A stretch of DNA of 64,000 bases from Ottowia sp. (GTDB taxonomy: Bacteria; Pseudomonadota; Gammaproteobacteria; Burkholderiales; Burkholderiaceae_C). The notes under the pieces were generated by a model. That model did not search any database, was not told where the DNA came from, and saw only the letters and a list, made by a program, of their open reading frames with translations. Numbering within the stretch: position 1 is the stretch's first letter; each line of letters begins with the position of its first letter. Positions 1 through 7,585 of this stretch are shown in pieces. The stretch is taken from NCBI GenBank assembly GCA_023228705.1, contig JALOAS010000002.1, forward strand, positions 1-64,000, written 5' to 3'. The position numbers were made by a program, and so were the translations under genes.

Positions 1-173
1 CCGCAACTGACCGAACAGTAGGGACAGGTGCTGCGGGAGACGGAGGCGCTGGCCAGCTTGAACTGCCGGGTTTCAGCCAGGGCAGCGGTGGGCGAAAAGC
101 CCAGGGCCACCAGGCTGGACGCCGCCAAGCCCGCTCCGCTGACGCGAAAGAACTGGCGTCTGTTCATGTCCAT
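1..173 (-). CDS. fdnG: Formate dehydrogenase alpha subunit, 5' end only (FdnG/FdoG family)
   Basis: The first 57 codons of a gene that runs off the left edge. The product starts MDMNRRQFFRVSG, a twin-arginine signal followed by a hydrophobic stretch and an ALAE cleavage region. The mature part begins the [4Fe-4S] motif C-P-Y-C-S-V-S-C-G near the edge. This layout matches the large molybdopterin subunit of membrane-bound formate dehydrogenases N and O, which oxidise formate on the periplasmic side and pass electrons to quinone. Start at 173 is preferred over 167 because GAGGAG lies just upstream and the family begins with a similar MD-x-x-RR. The active-site selenocysteine codon, if present, would lie outside the window; selC 1.5 kb away makes it likely. 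Confidence 0.9.
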   Translation of the reverse strand, partial: MDMNRRQFFRVSGAGLAASSLVALGFSPTAALAETRQFKLASASVSRSTCPYCSVSC

Positions 174-263
174 GGATTGTTCTCCTCATTGTGATTCGAG
201 CTTCACGCCTTGATCGCGCTTGCCGCAGTCTAGCTCGAATAACCATGGCAGCGCTATAGGGAT

Positions 264-315
264 GTTGACTGAAATTGTCAACTATTACCCTTGCGGTCCT
301 CATGGAATAGTTGAC
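264..315. promoter_or_regulatory. Inverted-repeat operator candidate between divergent fdnG and FAD oxidoreductase genes
   Basis: A perfect 10-bp inverted repeat, GTCAACTATT at 277-286 and AATAGTTGAC at 306-315, with a third half-site GTTGAC at 264-269 facing the first. It lies in the 291-bp divergent spacer. The spacing (centres about 29 bp apart) would put both arms on similar faces of the helix. The regulator is unknown; assignment as an operator is inference from symmetry and position. Confidence 0.5.
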
Positions 316-464
316 CAAAACATTCCGGGAATGCGAAACGATGCGGATCGCATGAGAATCAAAAGTTTGAACCAGCGTCCTGCGAGCGGCAAGCGGACCC
401 GATCCGTCCGGCCGGCTGTGACCGTTGCGGCGCGCAAGTCACGGCACTGGGACACATTTGCATC

Positions 465-1658
465 ATGGCAACGGAGGAGAGCGTCTTGGACCAGGAATTC
501 GATTACCTCATCGTGGGTGGCGGCATGGCCGGATCGGCGGCGGCCGTGGCGCTGCGCCAGGCCGACGCGGACGCGACCATAGGCATGCTCAGCGCCGAGG
601 CGCATCCACCGTACGACCGGCCGCCGTTGAGCAAGGCGCTCTGGGCCGACGGCAAGGAGGACGATATCTGGCGGCCGCTGTCGCAGGCCGCGGTGACGTT
701 GCAGCTGGAGCGCAGCGCGGTCGATCTGCACCGGGCCACGCATGTCGTCACCGATTCGGCGGGCGATCGCTGGAAGTACCGGCGCAAGCTGCTGCTGGCT
801 ACCGGGGGCCGGCCGCGCACGCTGCCGTTTGGCGAGCGGTTCATTTATTACCGCACGCTGGACGACTACCGGCGCCTGCGTGCGGCCGCCACGCCCGGTG
901 CGCGGGTCGCCGTCATCGGCGGCGGCTTCATAGGCAGCGAGATCGCAGCCGGGCTGGCCAACGCCGGTTGCAGCGTCACCATGCTGTTTCCGGAAGAGGG
1001 CGTCTGCGCGCGCGCGTTTCCCGCCAGCCTGTCGGCGTTTGTCACGGACTATTACCGCGACAGGGGCGTCGACGCGCGCCCCGGAGTCACGGTGCAGGAT
1101 GCCAGCGGGGACAACCTGCTGCAGCTCTCGGACGGCAGCAGCCTGCAGGCCGACGTGGTGGTTGCGGGACTGGGCATTGTCCCCAATACCGAGCTGGCCA
1201 GGAAGGCGGGCCTTGCGGTCAACAACGGCATTGGCGTGGATGACCACCTCAAGACCTCGGACCCGGACATCTACGCGGCAGGTGACGTGGCCGCCTTTCC
1301 GTCCACCGTGCTGGGGAGCCACATCCGGGTCGAGCACGAGGATGCGGCGCTGTCCACCGGCACGCACGCAGGGCGCTGCATGGCCGGCGAGGACGCGCCT
1401 TACAAACAGCTTCCCTTCTTTTATTCAGACCTGTTCGACCTGGGCTACGAGGCGGTGGGCGTGCTGGACGCGCGGCTGCAGACCGTGCCGCAGTGGGCCA
1501 CGCCCAACGAGGAGGGCGTGATCTACTACCTTGAGGACAACCGCGTGCGCGGCGTGCTGCTGTGGAACACTTGGGACCAGATCGACGCCGCGCGTGCGCT
1601 CATCGCCGAGAGTGGCCCCTTTGACGCCGACTCGGTCCGCGGCCGGCTGCCGGCGTGA
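465..1658 (+). CDS. FAD/NAD(P)-dependent oxidoreductase, ferredoxin-reductase/AIF-like
   Basis: A 397-residue two-dinucleotide-fold flavoprotein. The FAD Rossmann motif GGGMAGSAAA is near residues 18-27, the NAD(P) motif VIGGGFIGSE near 150-159, and the FAD-closing AAGDVAAF near 270-277. The C-terminal part resembles the small dimerisation domain of rubredoxin/ferredoxin reductases and AIF-like enzymes. These enzymes move electrons from NAD(P)H to an iron-sulfur partner or the reverse; no partner is encoded next to it. It is divergent from the formate dehydrogenase gene. Start choice is open: the ATG at 465 has weak upstream signal, whereas a TTG at 486 is preceded by a strong GGAGGAG at 473-479 and would remove seven residues. 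Confidence 0.82.
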   Translation: MATEESVLDQEFDYLIVGGGMAGSAAAVALRQADADATIGMLSAEAHPPYDRPPLSKALWADGKEDDIWRPLSQAAVTLQLERSAVDLHRATHVVTDSAGDRWKYRRKLLLATGGRPRTLPFGERFIYYRTLDDYRRLRAAATPGARVAVIGGGFIGSEIAAGLANAGCSVTMLFPEEGVCARAFPASLSAFVTDYYRDRGVDARPGVTVQDASGDNLLQLSDGSSLQADVVVAGLGIVPNTELARKAGLAVNNGIGVDDHLKTSDPDIYAAGDVAAFPSTVLGSHIRVEHEDAALSTGTHAGRCMAGEDAPYKQLPFFYSDLFDLGYEAVGVLDARLQTVPQWATPNEEGVIYYLEDNRVRGVLLWNTWDQIDAARALIAESGPFDADSVRGRLPA

Positions 1659-1716
1659 ACCGCACGCCCGGCCGGACGCCGCCATGCGGTACAGTGTGCG
1701 CCTGCGAGCGCAGCGT

Positions 1717-1809
1717 GGAAGGACAACCATCCTGGTGGGTGGGCCGGGCTTCAAACCCGGTTGGCGGCGCCAAGCACCGCCGGGTGGGTTCGACTCCCAT
1801 GTCCTTCCG
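1717..1809 (+). tRNA. selC: tRNA-Sec (anticodon TCA)
   Basis: The sequence folds as a selenocysteine tRNA. An 8-bp acceptor stem pairs GGAAGGAC (1717-1724) with GTCCTTCC (1801-1808). The anticodon stem pairs CCGGG with CCCGG around loop CTTCAAA, giving anticodon TCA at 1751-1753. There is a long GC-rich variable arm and a T-loop with GGTTCGACTCC. The long acceptor stem and UGA-reading anticodon distinguish it from serine tRNAs. CCA is not encoded. It reads in-frame UGA as selenocysteine with SelA, SelB and SelD, none of which is in the window; the likely client is the formate dehydrogenase at the left edge. Confidence 0.95.
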
Positions 1810-1866
1810 CCCCCGACCTTGTGCCGTCGCGAGGCGGCCTGAACCCGTCCTGCATCCGCCTTCCGC

Positions 1867-2328
1867 ATGTTTCCCGAGCTGCTTGTTCCCGATGACCTGC
1901 ACTACCTGATCGCGCAGCAGGTCTGGGCCCGACTGGACGGAGCCGGCGTGGCCACCGTGGGCATCACCGAGCTGGGGATCCAGTTGTCGGGCGAGATCTT
2001 CATGTGCCGGCCCAAGCGCGTCGGGCTGGAGATTGCGCAGGGTGGGACGGTGGCGGTGGTCGAATTGGCCAAGGCCATCGTTGCCGTCAAGTCACCTGTT
2101 ACCGGCGTGGTGGTCGCGGGCAACCCGGCGCTCAAGACCCGCCCGCAGCTCGTGCACAAGGACCCGTACGGCGCCGGCTGGATCGCGCGCCTGCAGCTGC
2201 AGGACTTTGAGTCCGACGCGGCGCAGCTGCTTCATGGGGACGCCGCGCGTGCCGCCATGGAAGACCATGCGCGCGAGCACGCGGATCAGCTCATCCCCGA
2301 CATGCTGGGCCGGCGGGAGCGCAACTGA
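1867..2328 (+). CDS. GcvH-like protein with a conserved candidate lipoyl lysine
   Basis: A 153-residue protein that aligns with glycine cleavage H protein: TVGITE near residues 30-35, then V-E-x-x-K-A near 65-70, followed by SPVTG, NPAL and DPYGAGWI. Lys69 occupies the position that carries lipoate in GcvH. The protein is longer than usual GcvH (about 125-130) with a C-terminal extension. No gcvT or gcvP is near, so a role in glycine cleavage is doubtful. It overlaps the DsrE-like gene by one base (TGATG), indicating co-translation, and sits between selC and mobA beside formate dehydrogenase. H-like lipoate carriers with DsrE-type partners are known in sulfur oxidation; whether that chemistry applies here is inference. 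Confidence 0.75.
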   Translation: MFPELLVPDDLHYLIAQQVWARLDGAGVATVGITELGIQLSGEIFMCRPKRVGLEIAQGGTVAVVELAKAIVAVKSPVTGVVVAGNPALKTRPQLVHKDPYGAGWIARLQLQDFESDAAQLLHGDAARAAMEDHAREHADQLIPDMLGRRERN

Positions 2329-2729
2329 TGGGGGTTGCTGCTGCGCCAGCCGACGTGGACGGGGTGGCCATTCTCCTCTGGTCGGCCGACCCGCACGTGC
2401 CCGAGCGGTTGGCCACGCCCTTTTTCCACGCGGCCGCGGCCGCGGCGATGGACTGCCGCGTGGAGATGTATTTCACTGCCGGCAGCGTGCGGCTGCTCGT
2501 GCCCGGCGTGGCCGCTGCCCTGCACGCCAGTCCTCGGCACGACAAATCCATCTGGGACAACATGCGCGAAGCGGTGGCGCTGGGCGCGCAGCTGTATGCC
2601 TGCACCGATGCCTTGCGTGCGCATGGCCTGGAGCACGGCCAGCTCGTCCCCGAATGCCAGGGGCATGGCGGCGCGGTGCAGTTCATGGCGCGTGCCATGG
2701 ACCTGCGCTGGCAGACGCTGGTGTTCTGA
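2328..2729 (+). CDS. DsrE family protein
   Basis: A 133-residue protein with the DsrE/F-like fold pattern: an N-terminal hydrophobic strand (VAILLWSAD), an internal D-C-R-V-E-M-Y-F strand and a segment ACTDALRAHGL, with Cys92 in the region of the persulfide-carrying cysteine of the family. DsrE-like proteins bind or transfer sulfane sulfur. Its ATG overlaps the stop of the GcvH-like gene, so the two are almost surely made together. Neighbouring mobA and formate dehydrogenase suggest a link to maturation of a molybdenum enzyme, for which sulfuration is needed, but this is inference. Confidence 0.7.
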   Translation: MGVAAAPADVDGVAILLWSADPHVPERLATPFFHAAAAAAMDCRVEMYFTAGSVRLLVPGVAAALHASPRHDKSIWDNMREAVALGAQLYACTDALRAHGLEHGQLVPECQGHGGAVQFMARAMDLRWQTLVF

Positions 2730-2780
2730 GATGCGGCGCGCCAATACGGGCGGCGTGGCAGGCAGCCGGCAGCCCCGGCC

Positions 2781-3446
2781 ATGACGCCGGCTGCGAGCGA
2801 CGGCGTGCACCCGGAAGACTACCCGCGTGCCCGGGTTTGCGCCGGCATCCTGGCAGGCGGGCAGGGCCGCCGCATGGGCGGCGCCGACAAGGGGTTGGTC
2901 GAGCTGGCCGGGCGCCCGATGGTCCTGCACGTGATTTCCGCGCTCCAGGCGCAGGCGGGGAGCATCCTCATCAGTGCCAATCGCAACCTGGACCGCTACG
3001 GCCGGCTGGGCTACCCGGTGCTGCCCGACCGCGGACCCGGATTTGCCGGCCCGCTGGCCGGCATGGCCGCACTGATGGTTGCCAGCGACGCGCCCTGGCT
3101 GCTCGTCGTGCCCTGCGACAGCCCGTTCCTGCCGCCTGACCTGGGTCCGCGCCTGTGGCGTGCGGCCCGTGCCAGCGGGGCCGATGCCGCCGTGGTGCAG
3201 GTGCATGGCCGCCTGCAGCCGGTCTTTGCGCTGCTGCGAGGCAGTTTGCGCCAGCGCCTGCTGGCCGACGTTGCGGCCGGCTGGCGCAAGGCCGGCGCGT
3301 GGCTGCGTGCGCAAGACCTGGTTGCGGTTGACTTTTCCGACCACGCCGAGCGCTTCTTCAACGTCAACACCGCCGAGCAACACCAGTGGCTCGTGCGCAG
3401 GCTCGACCCGGCGAACCCGGTGCGGGGCGGGCAAGAAACGCCATGA
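2781..3446 (+). CDS. mobA: Molybdenum cofactor guanylyltransferase
   Basis: MobA joins GMP from GTP to Mo-molybdopterin, making the guanine dinucleotide cofactor used by formate dehydrogenases. The 221-residue protein has the nucleotidyltransferase signature LAGGQGRRMGG followed by DKGL, the mid-domain PDRGPGFAGPLAG, and the metal-site PCDSPFLP. A 15-20 residue N-terminal tail precedes the usual start of the family. It lies 51 bases after the DsrE-like gene on the same strand. Its presence beside fdnG and selC fits a formate dehydrogenase maturation locus. Confidence 0.92.
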   Translation: MTPAASDGVHPEDYPRARVCAGILAGGQGRRMGGADKGLVELAGRPMVLHVISALQAQAGSILISANRNLDRYGRLGYPVLPDRGPGFAGPLAGMAALMVASDAPWLLVVPCDSPFLPPDLGPRLWRAARASGADAAVVQVHGRLQPVFALLRGSLRQRLLADVAAGWRKAGAWLRAQDLVAVDFSDHAERFFNVNTAEQHQWLVRRLDPANPVRGGQETP

Positions 3447-3528
3447 GCCTTGGGGTCATGTGTCGCCACGGGATGGCAACTTGTGCACAATGGCGGGACC
3501 ATCCATCTTCCCATTTTTGTTTGCCACC

Positions 3529-3933
3529 ATGAGTCAAGCCGCTACCTTGCAAGATCCGCCCAAGTCCCTGACCGTACACGCCAAGTCGCGCATCCTGTCG
3601 CTGGAATGGCCCGATGGCACCGTACACAAGCTGCCGTTCGAGCTGCTGCGCGTTTATTCACCATCCGCTGAAGTCCGGGGCCATGGTCCGGGTCAGGAAA
3701 TCCTGCAGACGGGCAAGCGGGAGGTGGACATCGAATCGGTGGCGCCCATAGGCAACTACGCGATCCAGCCCGTGTTCTCGGACGGGCACGACAGCGGCAT
3801 TTACAGCTGGGAGTACCTGTACTACCTGGGCAAGCGCCAGGAGCAGCTCTGGCAGGACTACGAGAAGCGCCTGGCCGACGCCGGCGTGGACCGCGATGCC
3901 CCCATGACCGCGTCGGCCCGGCTTGGTCACTGA
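3529..3933 (+). CDS. DUF971 domain protein
   Basis: A 134-residue protein whose central part (SRILSLEWPDG, then LPFELLRVYSPSAE, and later VAPIGNYAIQPVFSDGHDSGIY) matches DUF971, the domain also found at the N-terminus of gamma-butyrobetaine hydroxylase. In betaproteobacteria it commonly sits directly before ubiE, as here. Its function is unresolved. The start at 3529 gives the usual N-terminus; an earlier ATG at 3490 would add 13 residues. No clear ribosome site is seen for either. Confidence 0.85.
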   Translation: MSQAATLQDPPKSLTVHAKSRILSLEWPDGTVHKLPFELLRVYSPSAEVRGHGPGQEILQTGKREVDIESVAPIGNYAIQPVFSDGHDSGIYSWEYLYYLGKRQEQLWQDYEKRLADAGVDRDAPMTASARLGH

Positions 3934-4100
3934 GCCACTCCTGCCGGGCTGGCGCTGACAGGCCGTTGCAAATCGCCTTGACGCGGGCGCGGCGCAGGCT
4001 TGTGGCTGCGCCGTGGTGATGCACCCCGGGTGGTTGCGGCGGTCGATCGGCAAGGCACTCAGCGCGCGTGCCGACGCGGCCATTCAGGCGAAAGGCAAAC

Positions 4101-4835
4101 ATGACAAGCACCCATTTCGGCTATGAGACGGTAGACGAGGGCACCAAGGCGGAGCGCGTGCGCGGTGTCTTTGATTCGGTGGCGCAGCGCTACGACGTGA
4201 TGAACGACCTCATGTCGCTGGGACTGCACCGTGCCTGGAAGGCGTACACGCTCATGGTGGCCAACGTGCAGCAGGGTCAGCAGGTGCTGGACGTGGCCAG
4301 CGGCACCGGCGACCTGGCGCTGGCGCTGGCGCGCCGCGTGGGGCCGCGCGGCGTCGTGGTGCACAGCGACATCAACGAAGCTATGTTGCGCGTGGGCCGG
4401 GACCGCCTGCTGGACGCTGGCGTCGTCGTGCCCAGCATGGTCTGCGACGCCGAGGCGCTGCCCTTTGCCGACAACCGCTTTGACCTGGTCACGCTGGCTT
4501 TTGGCCTGCGCAACATGACGCACAAGGACCTGGCACTGGCCGAGATGGCACGCGTGCTCAAGCCGGGCGGCCGGCTGCTGGTGCTGGAGTTTTCACGCGT
4601 GGCCGAGCCGCTGCGCCGGGCCTACGACCTGTATTCGTTCAGGGTGCTGCCCTTTCTTGGCCGCGTGGTGGCACGCGATTCGGCCAGCTACCGCTACCTG
4701 GCCGAATCCATCCGCATGCACCCGGCGCAGCAGGAGCTCAAGGCGCTCATGCAGTCCAGCGGATTTGGCCACGTGGACTACCACAACATGAGCGGCGGGG
4801 TGGTTGCGCTGCACGTGGGCCTGAAGTGTGGCTGA
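4101..4835 (+). CDS. ubiE: Ubiquinone/menaquinone C-methyltransferase
   Basis: UbiE C-methylates demethoxyquinol and demethylmenaquinol intermediates with S-adenosylmethionine. The 244-residue protein shows the family start THFGYETV, then VFDSVAQRYDVMNDLMSLGLHR, SAM motif I VLDVASGTGDLA, and the C-terminal LKPGGRLLVLEFS. AAAGG upstream serves as ribosome site. It heads the ubiE-ubiJ-ubiB group, with a 45-base gap to ubiJ. Function is in the cytoplasm at the membrane-associated Ubi complex. Confidence 0.97.
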   Translation: MTSTHFGYETVDEGTKAERVRGVFDSVAQRYDVMNDLMSLGLHRAWKAYTLMVANVQQGQQVLDVASGTGDLALALARRVGPRGVVVHSDINEAMLRVGRDRLLDAGVVVPSMVCDAEALPFADNRFDLVTLAFGLRNMTHKDLALAEMARVLKPGGRLLVLEFSRVAEPLRRAYDLYSFRVLPFLGRVVARDSASYRYLAESIRMHPAQQELKALMQSSGFGHVDYHNMSGGVVALHVGLKCG

Positions 4836-4880
4836 GCGCGGCGCACGAGCGATCCGGCGGGATCGTCAATAATCGACGCC

Positions 4881-5420
4881 ATGCGTACCGAAAATCCGTT
4901 TGCCTCCCTGGCCGACGCGTTCAGCCGCGGCGCGGGCCGGTTGCGGCCACCCCAGTGGCTGGTCCAGGAAATGCAGCACCGCCTCGTGCTGTTCCTCAAC
5001 CATGTCTTGCAGCAGGAGCCGCAGGCCATGGAGCGGCTGGCCGGGCAGTCGGGCCGCGTCGTGCGCGTGGCCTGGCGCGATTTCTGGATGCAGCTGGCGG
5101 TGACGCCGGCCGGGCTGTGCGAGCTGGCGCCTGACGCCGGGCACGACCTGCTGGTCGAAGTGGCCGGTGCGTCGCCCTTCGAGCTGGGCCGCGACCTGGC
5201 GCGAGGCGTGCGGCCTGCCATCCGCATTGCTGGCGACGTCGATTTTGCCGCCGAAGTCAACTGGCTGGTCGATCACGTCCGCTGGGACGCGGAGGAAGAC
5301 CTGTCGCGGCTGGTCGGCGACGCGCCGGCGCATGCGCTGGCGGCAATGGGGCAGTCACTGGCCCGTGCGCTGAGGCGGTTTGCCGGAGGAGCAGCGGGAC
5401 GCAACGGCGACCGGCCATGA
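4881..5420 (+). CDS. ubiJ: Ubiquinone biosynthesis accessory factor, SCP2-like
   Basis: A 179-residue protein in the position of ubiJ between ubiE and ubiB. UbiJ has an N-terminal SCP2 (sterol carrier) domain that binds the hydrophobic polyprenyl intermediate inside the Ubi complex. Seen here are the N-terminal LFLNHVLQQEPQAMERL segment, the central RDFWMQLAVTPAGLCEL, and the late VDFAAEVNWLVDHVRWDAEEDLSR, which matches the family pattern. Its last four bases overlap the ubiB start (ATGA), so translation is coupled. Confidence 0.9.
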   Translation: MRTENPFASLADAFSRGAGRLRPPQWLVQEMQHRLVLFLNHVLQQEPQAMERLAGQSGRVVRVAWRDFWMQLAVTPAGLCELAPDAGHDLLVEVAGASPFELGRDLARGVRPAIRIAGDVDFAAEVNWLVDHVRWDAEEDLSRLVGDAPAHALAAMGQSLARALRRFAGGAAGRNGDRP

Positions 5421-6985
5421 GGGTGGTGCCGCGCGCGGCCACCATCGCCTGGGTGGCGCTGCGCTACGGGCTGGACGAGCTGGTCCTCACCAGCTTCCAG
5501 AAGCCCTGGCTGCGGCTGGGTGCACGCGTGGCCTCGGTCGGGCGCGACCTGTCGGCGCCGCGCGGCCAGCGGCTGCGCGAGGCGCTGGTGCACCTGGGCC
5601 CGATTTTCGTCAAGTTCGGGCAGGTGCTGTCAACGCGGCGAGACCTGCTGCCGCGCGACGTTGCCGATGAGCTGGCGCTGCTGCAGGACCGGGTGCCGCC
5701 GTTTCCGGGCGACGAGGCGGTGGCCATCATCGAGCGCTCGTTTGGCCGGCCGCTGGACGCGCTGTTCACCTCGTTCGAGCGCGAGCCCGTGGCCAGCGCC
5801 TCGGTGGCGCAGGTGCACTTTGCCACGCTTGCCGACAAGCAGGGGCAATCGCATGACGTGGCCGTCAAGGTGCTCAGGCCCGGCATGATGAAGGTCATCG
5901 AGAAGGACCTGCGCCTCATCCACAAGATGGCGCGCTGGATCGAGCGGCTGTCCGCCGACGGCAAGCGCCTGAAGCCGCGCGAGGTGGTGGCCGAGTTCGA
6001 CAAGTACCTGCACGACGAGCTGGACCTGATGCGCGAGGCGGCCAGCGGCGCGCAGCTGCGACGCAACATGCGCGGGCTCGACCTGGTGCTGATTCCGGAA
6101 ATGTACTGGGACCTGTGCCACACCGACGTCATCGTCATGGAGCGCATGTCCGGCATCCCCATCGGCCGGGTCGACCGCTTGCGCGAGGCCGGCGTTGACA
6201 TGCGGCAGCTGGCGCGCGACGGCGTCACCATTTTTTTTACGCAGGTCTTTCGCGACGGCTTCTTCCACGCGGACATGCACCCGGGCAACATCATGGTCAG
6301 CGTCGATCCGGAGACGTTTGGCCGCTACATCTCGCTGGACTTCGGCATCGTCGGCACGCTGACCGAGTACGACAAGGAATACCTGGCGCAGAATTTCACG
6401 GCGTTCTTCCGGCGCGACTACAAGCGCGTGGCCGAGCTGCACGTAGAGAGCGGCTGGGTCCCCGCGAATACGCGGGTCGACGAGCTCGAGGGGGCGATCC
6501 GCAGCGTCTGCGAGCCGTATTTTGACCGGCCGCTGAGCCAGATCTCGCTGGGCATGGTGCTGATGCGGCTGTTCCAGACCTCGCGGCGGTTCAAGGTGGA
6601 GATCCAGCCGCAGCTCGTGCTCCTGCAGAAGACGCTGCTCAACATCGAGGGCCTGGGCCGCGAGCTGGACCCGGAACTGGACCTGTGGAGCACGGCCAAG
6701 CCCTTTCTCGAGCGCTGGATGACCGAGCAGATCGGCCCCAAGCGCCTGTGGCGCGAGCTGAAAGAGCAGGCGCCGTACTACGCCAAGACGCTGCCCGACC
6801 TGCCGCGGCTGCTGCACGCGTACCTGCGCCGCAGCGATGGCGCGGCGTCGCGGGCCGAGCTGCAGGCACTGCTGGCCGAGCAGCGCCGCACCAACCGCCT
6901 GCTGCAGGCGCTGCTCTACATCGCGGCCGGGTTCATCCTGGGCGTGGCGGCCATGCAGCTCCTGCTTCACCTGCGGCTGTTCTGA
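5417..6985 (+). CDS. ubiB: ABC1/ADCK-like kinase-fold ubiquinone biosynthesis protein
   Basis: UbiB is the atypical protein-kinase-like ATPase required for ubiquinone synthesis. The 522-residue protein carries the diagnostic KxGQ motif (K66-F-G-Q69), the alanine-rich loop ASASVAQVH, the catalytic HADMHPGN near residue 284 and the metal-binding DFG near 307. A hydrophobic C-terminal helix near residues 495-517 anchors it to the inner membrane. The start overlaps ubiJ by four bases. Length and motifs are typical and no defect is visible. Confidence 0.96.
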   Translation: MRVVPRAATIAWVALRYGLDELVLTSFQKPWLRLGARVASVGRDLSAPRGQRLREALVHLGPIFVKFGQVLSTRRDLLPRDVADELALLQDRVPPFPGDEAVAIIERSFGRPLDALFTSFEREPVASASVAQVHFATLADKQGQSHDVAVKVLRPGMMKVIEKDLRLIHKMARWIERLSADGKRLKPREVVAEFDKYLHDELDLMREAASGAQLRRNMRGLDLVLIPEMYWDLCHTDVIVMERMSGIPIGRVDRLREAGVDMRQLARDGVTIFFTQVFRDGFFHADMHPGNIMVSVDPETFGRYISLDFGIVGTLTEYDKEYLAQNFTAFFRRDYKRVAELHVESGWVPANTRVDELEGAIRSVCEPYFDRPLSQISLGMVLMRLFQTSRRFKVEIQPQLVLLQKTLLNIEGLGRELDPELDLWSTAKPFLERWMTEQIGPKRLWRELKEQAPYYAKTLPDLPRLLHAYLRRSDGAASRAELQALLAEQRRTNRLLQALLYIAAGFILGVAAMQLLLHLRLF

Positions 6986-7116
6986 CAGGAGGGGAGCAGG
7001 CCACGCCCGCGGCTTGTCTTGTGCAGGTTCGTCCCCACATGCTGGTCGGCGGATCGCGCCGCGCATGGCGCGCTTCCTATAATTTGATGTTTTTTGCCGA
7101 CGGGGGCTGGATAGTC

Positions 7117-7437
7117 ATGCCGATTTATTCGTACAAATGCGAATCCTGCGGGTTCAAGAAAGACGTGTTGCAGAAGATGTCGGACCAGCCGCTGAGCGTC
7201 TGCCCGTCCTGCGGTGTCGACGCCTTTGCCAAGCAGGTGACCGCAGCGGGCTTTCGCCTCAAGGGAACCGGCTGGTACGTGACTGATTTTCGGGACAGCG
7301 GCAAGCGGCCGGGCAGCGAGGCTGGCGATTCCGGCAGCAGCGAGCCGGCGCCTGCGGATGCGGCACCCGCTCCCGCGGCAGCAGCGCCCGCCGCCCGGCC
7401 ACCTGCGGCGCCAGCGGCCGATTCGGCAGCGAAATAA
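7117..7437 (+). CDS. FmdB-family zinc-ribbon protein
   Basis: A 106-residue protein beginning MPIYSYKCESCG with a second pair CPSCG, the four-cysteine zinc ribbon of FmdB-type putative regulators. The rest is a long Ala/Pro-rich tail (about residues 75-106), probably disordered. A perfect TATAAT at 7078-7083, 33 bases before the ATG, may be a promoter -10 box, though no good -35 is seen. Position between ubiB and aspS is common in Burkholderiales; the DUF502 gene often found between it and aspS is absent here. Confidence 0.85.
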   Translation: MPIYSYKCESCGFKKDVLQKMSDQPLSVCPSCGVDAFAKQVTAAGFRLKGTGWYVTDFRDSGKRPGSEAGDSGSSEPAPADAAPAPAAAAPAARPPAAPAADSAAK

Positions 7438-7585
7438 AATTCCTGCTGCGCAGGGTCTTGCACAGCCGAGGCCGGAGCGTTGCGAGATCGGCCGGCCCAG
7501 CTGCGGCCTGCCGCTGGCCTGACGCCCGCCTGCGCGGCAGCGACCGGCCGGCATCCAGCCATTCCATTTTCAAAAGACCAAAGCG

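Noticed and set aside
300..1367. A 355-codon minus-strand frame opposite the FAD oxidoreductase
   Set aside because: Composition and lack of motifs mark it as a shadow of the plus-strand flavoprotein with clear Rossmann motifs.
1867..2328. Bona fide glycine cleavage H protein (gcvH)
   Set aside because: Although the lipoyl lysine position is kept, the length, divergence and absence of gcvT/gcvP nearby argue for a specialised H-like carrier.
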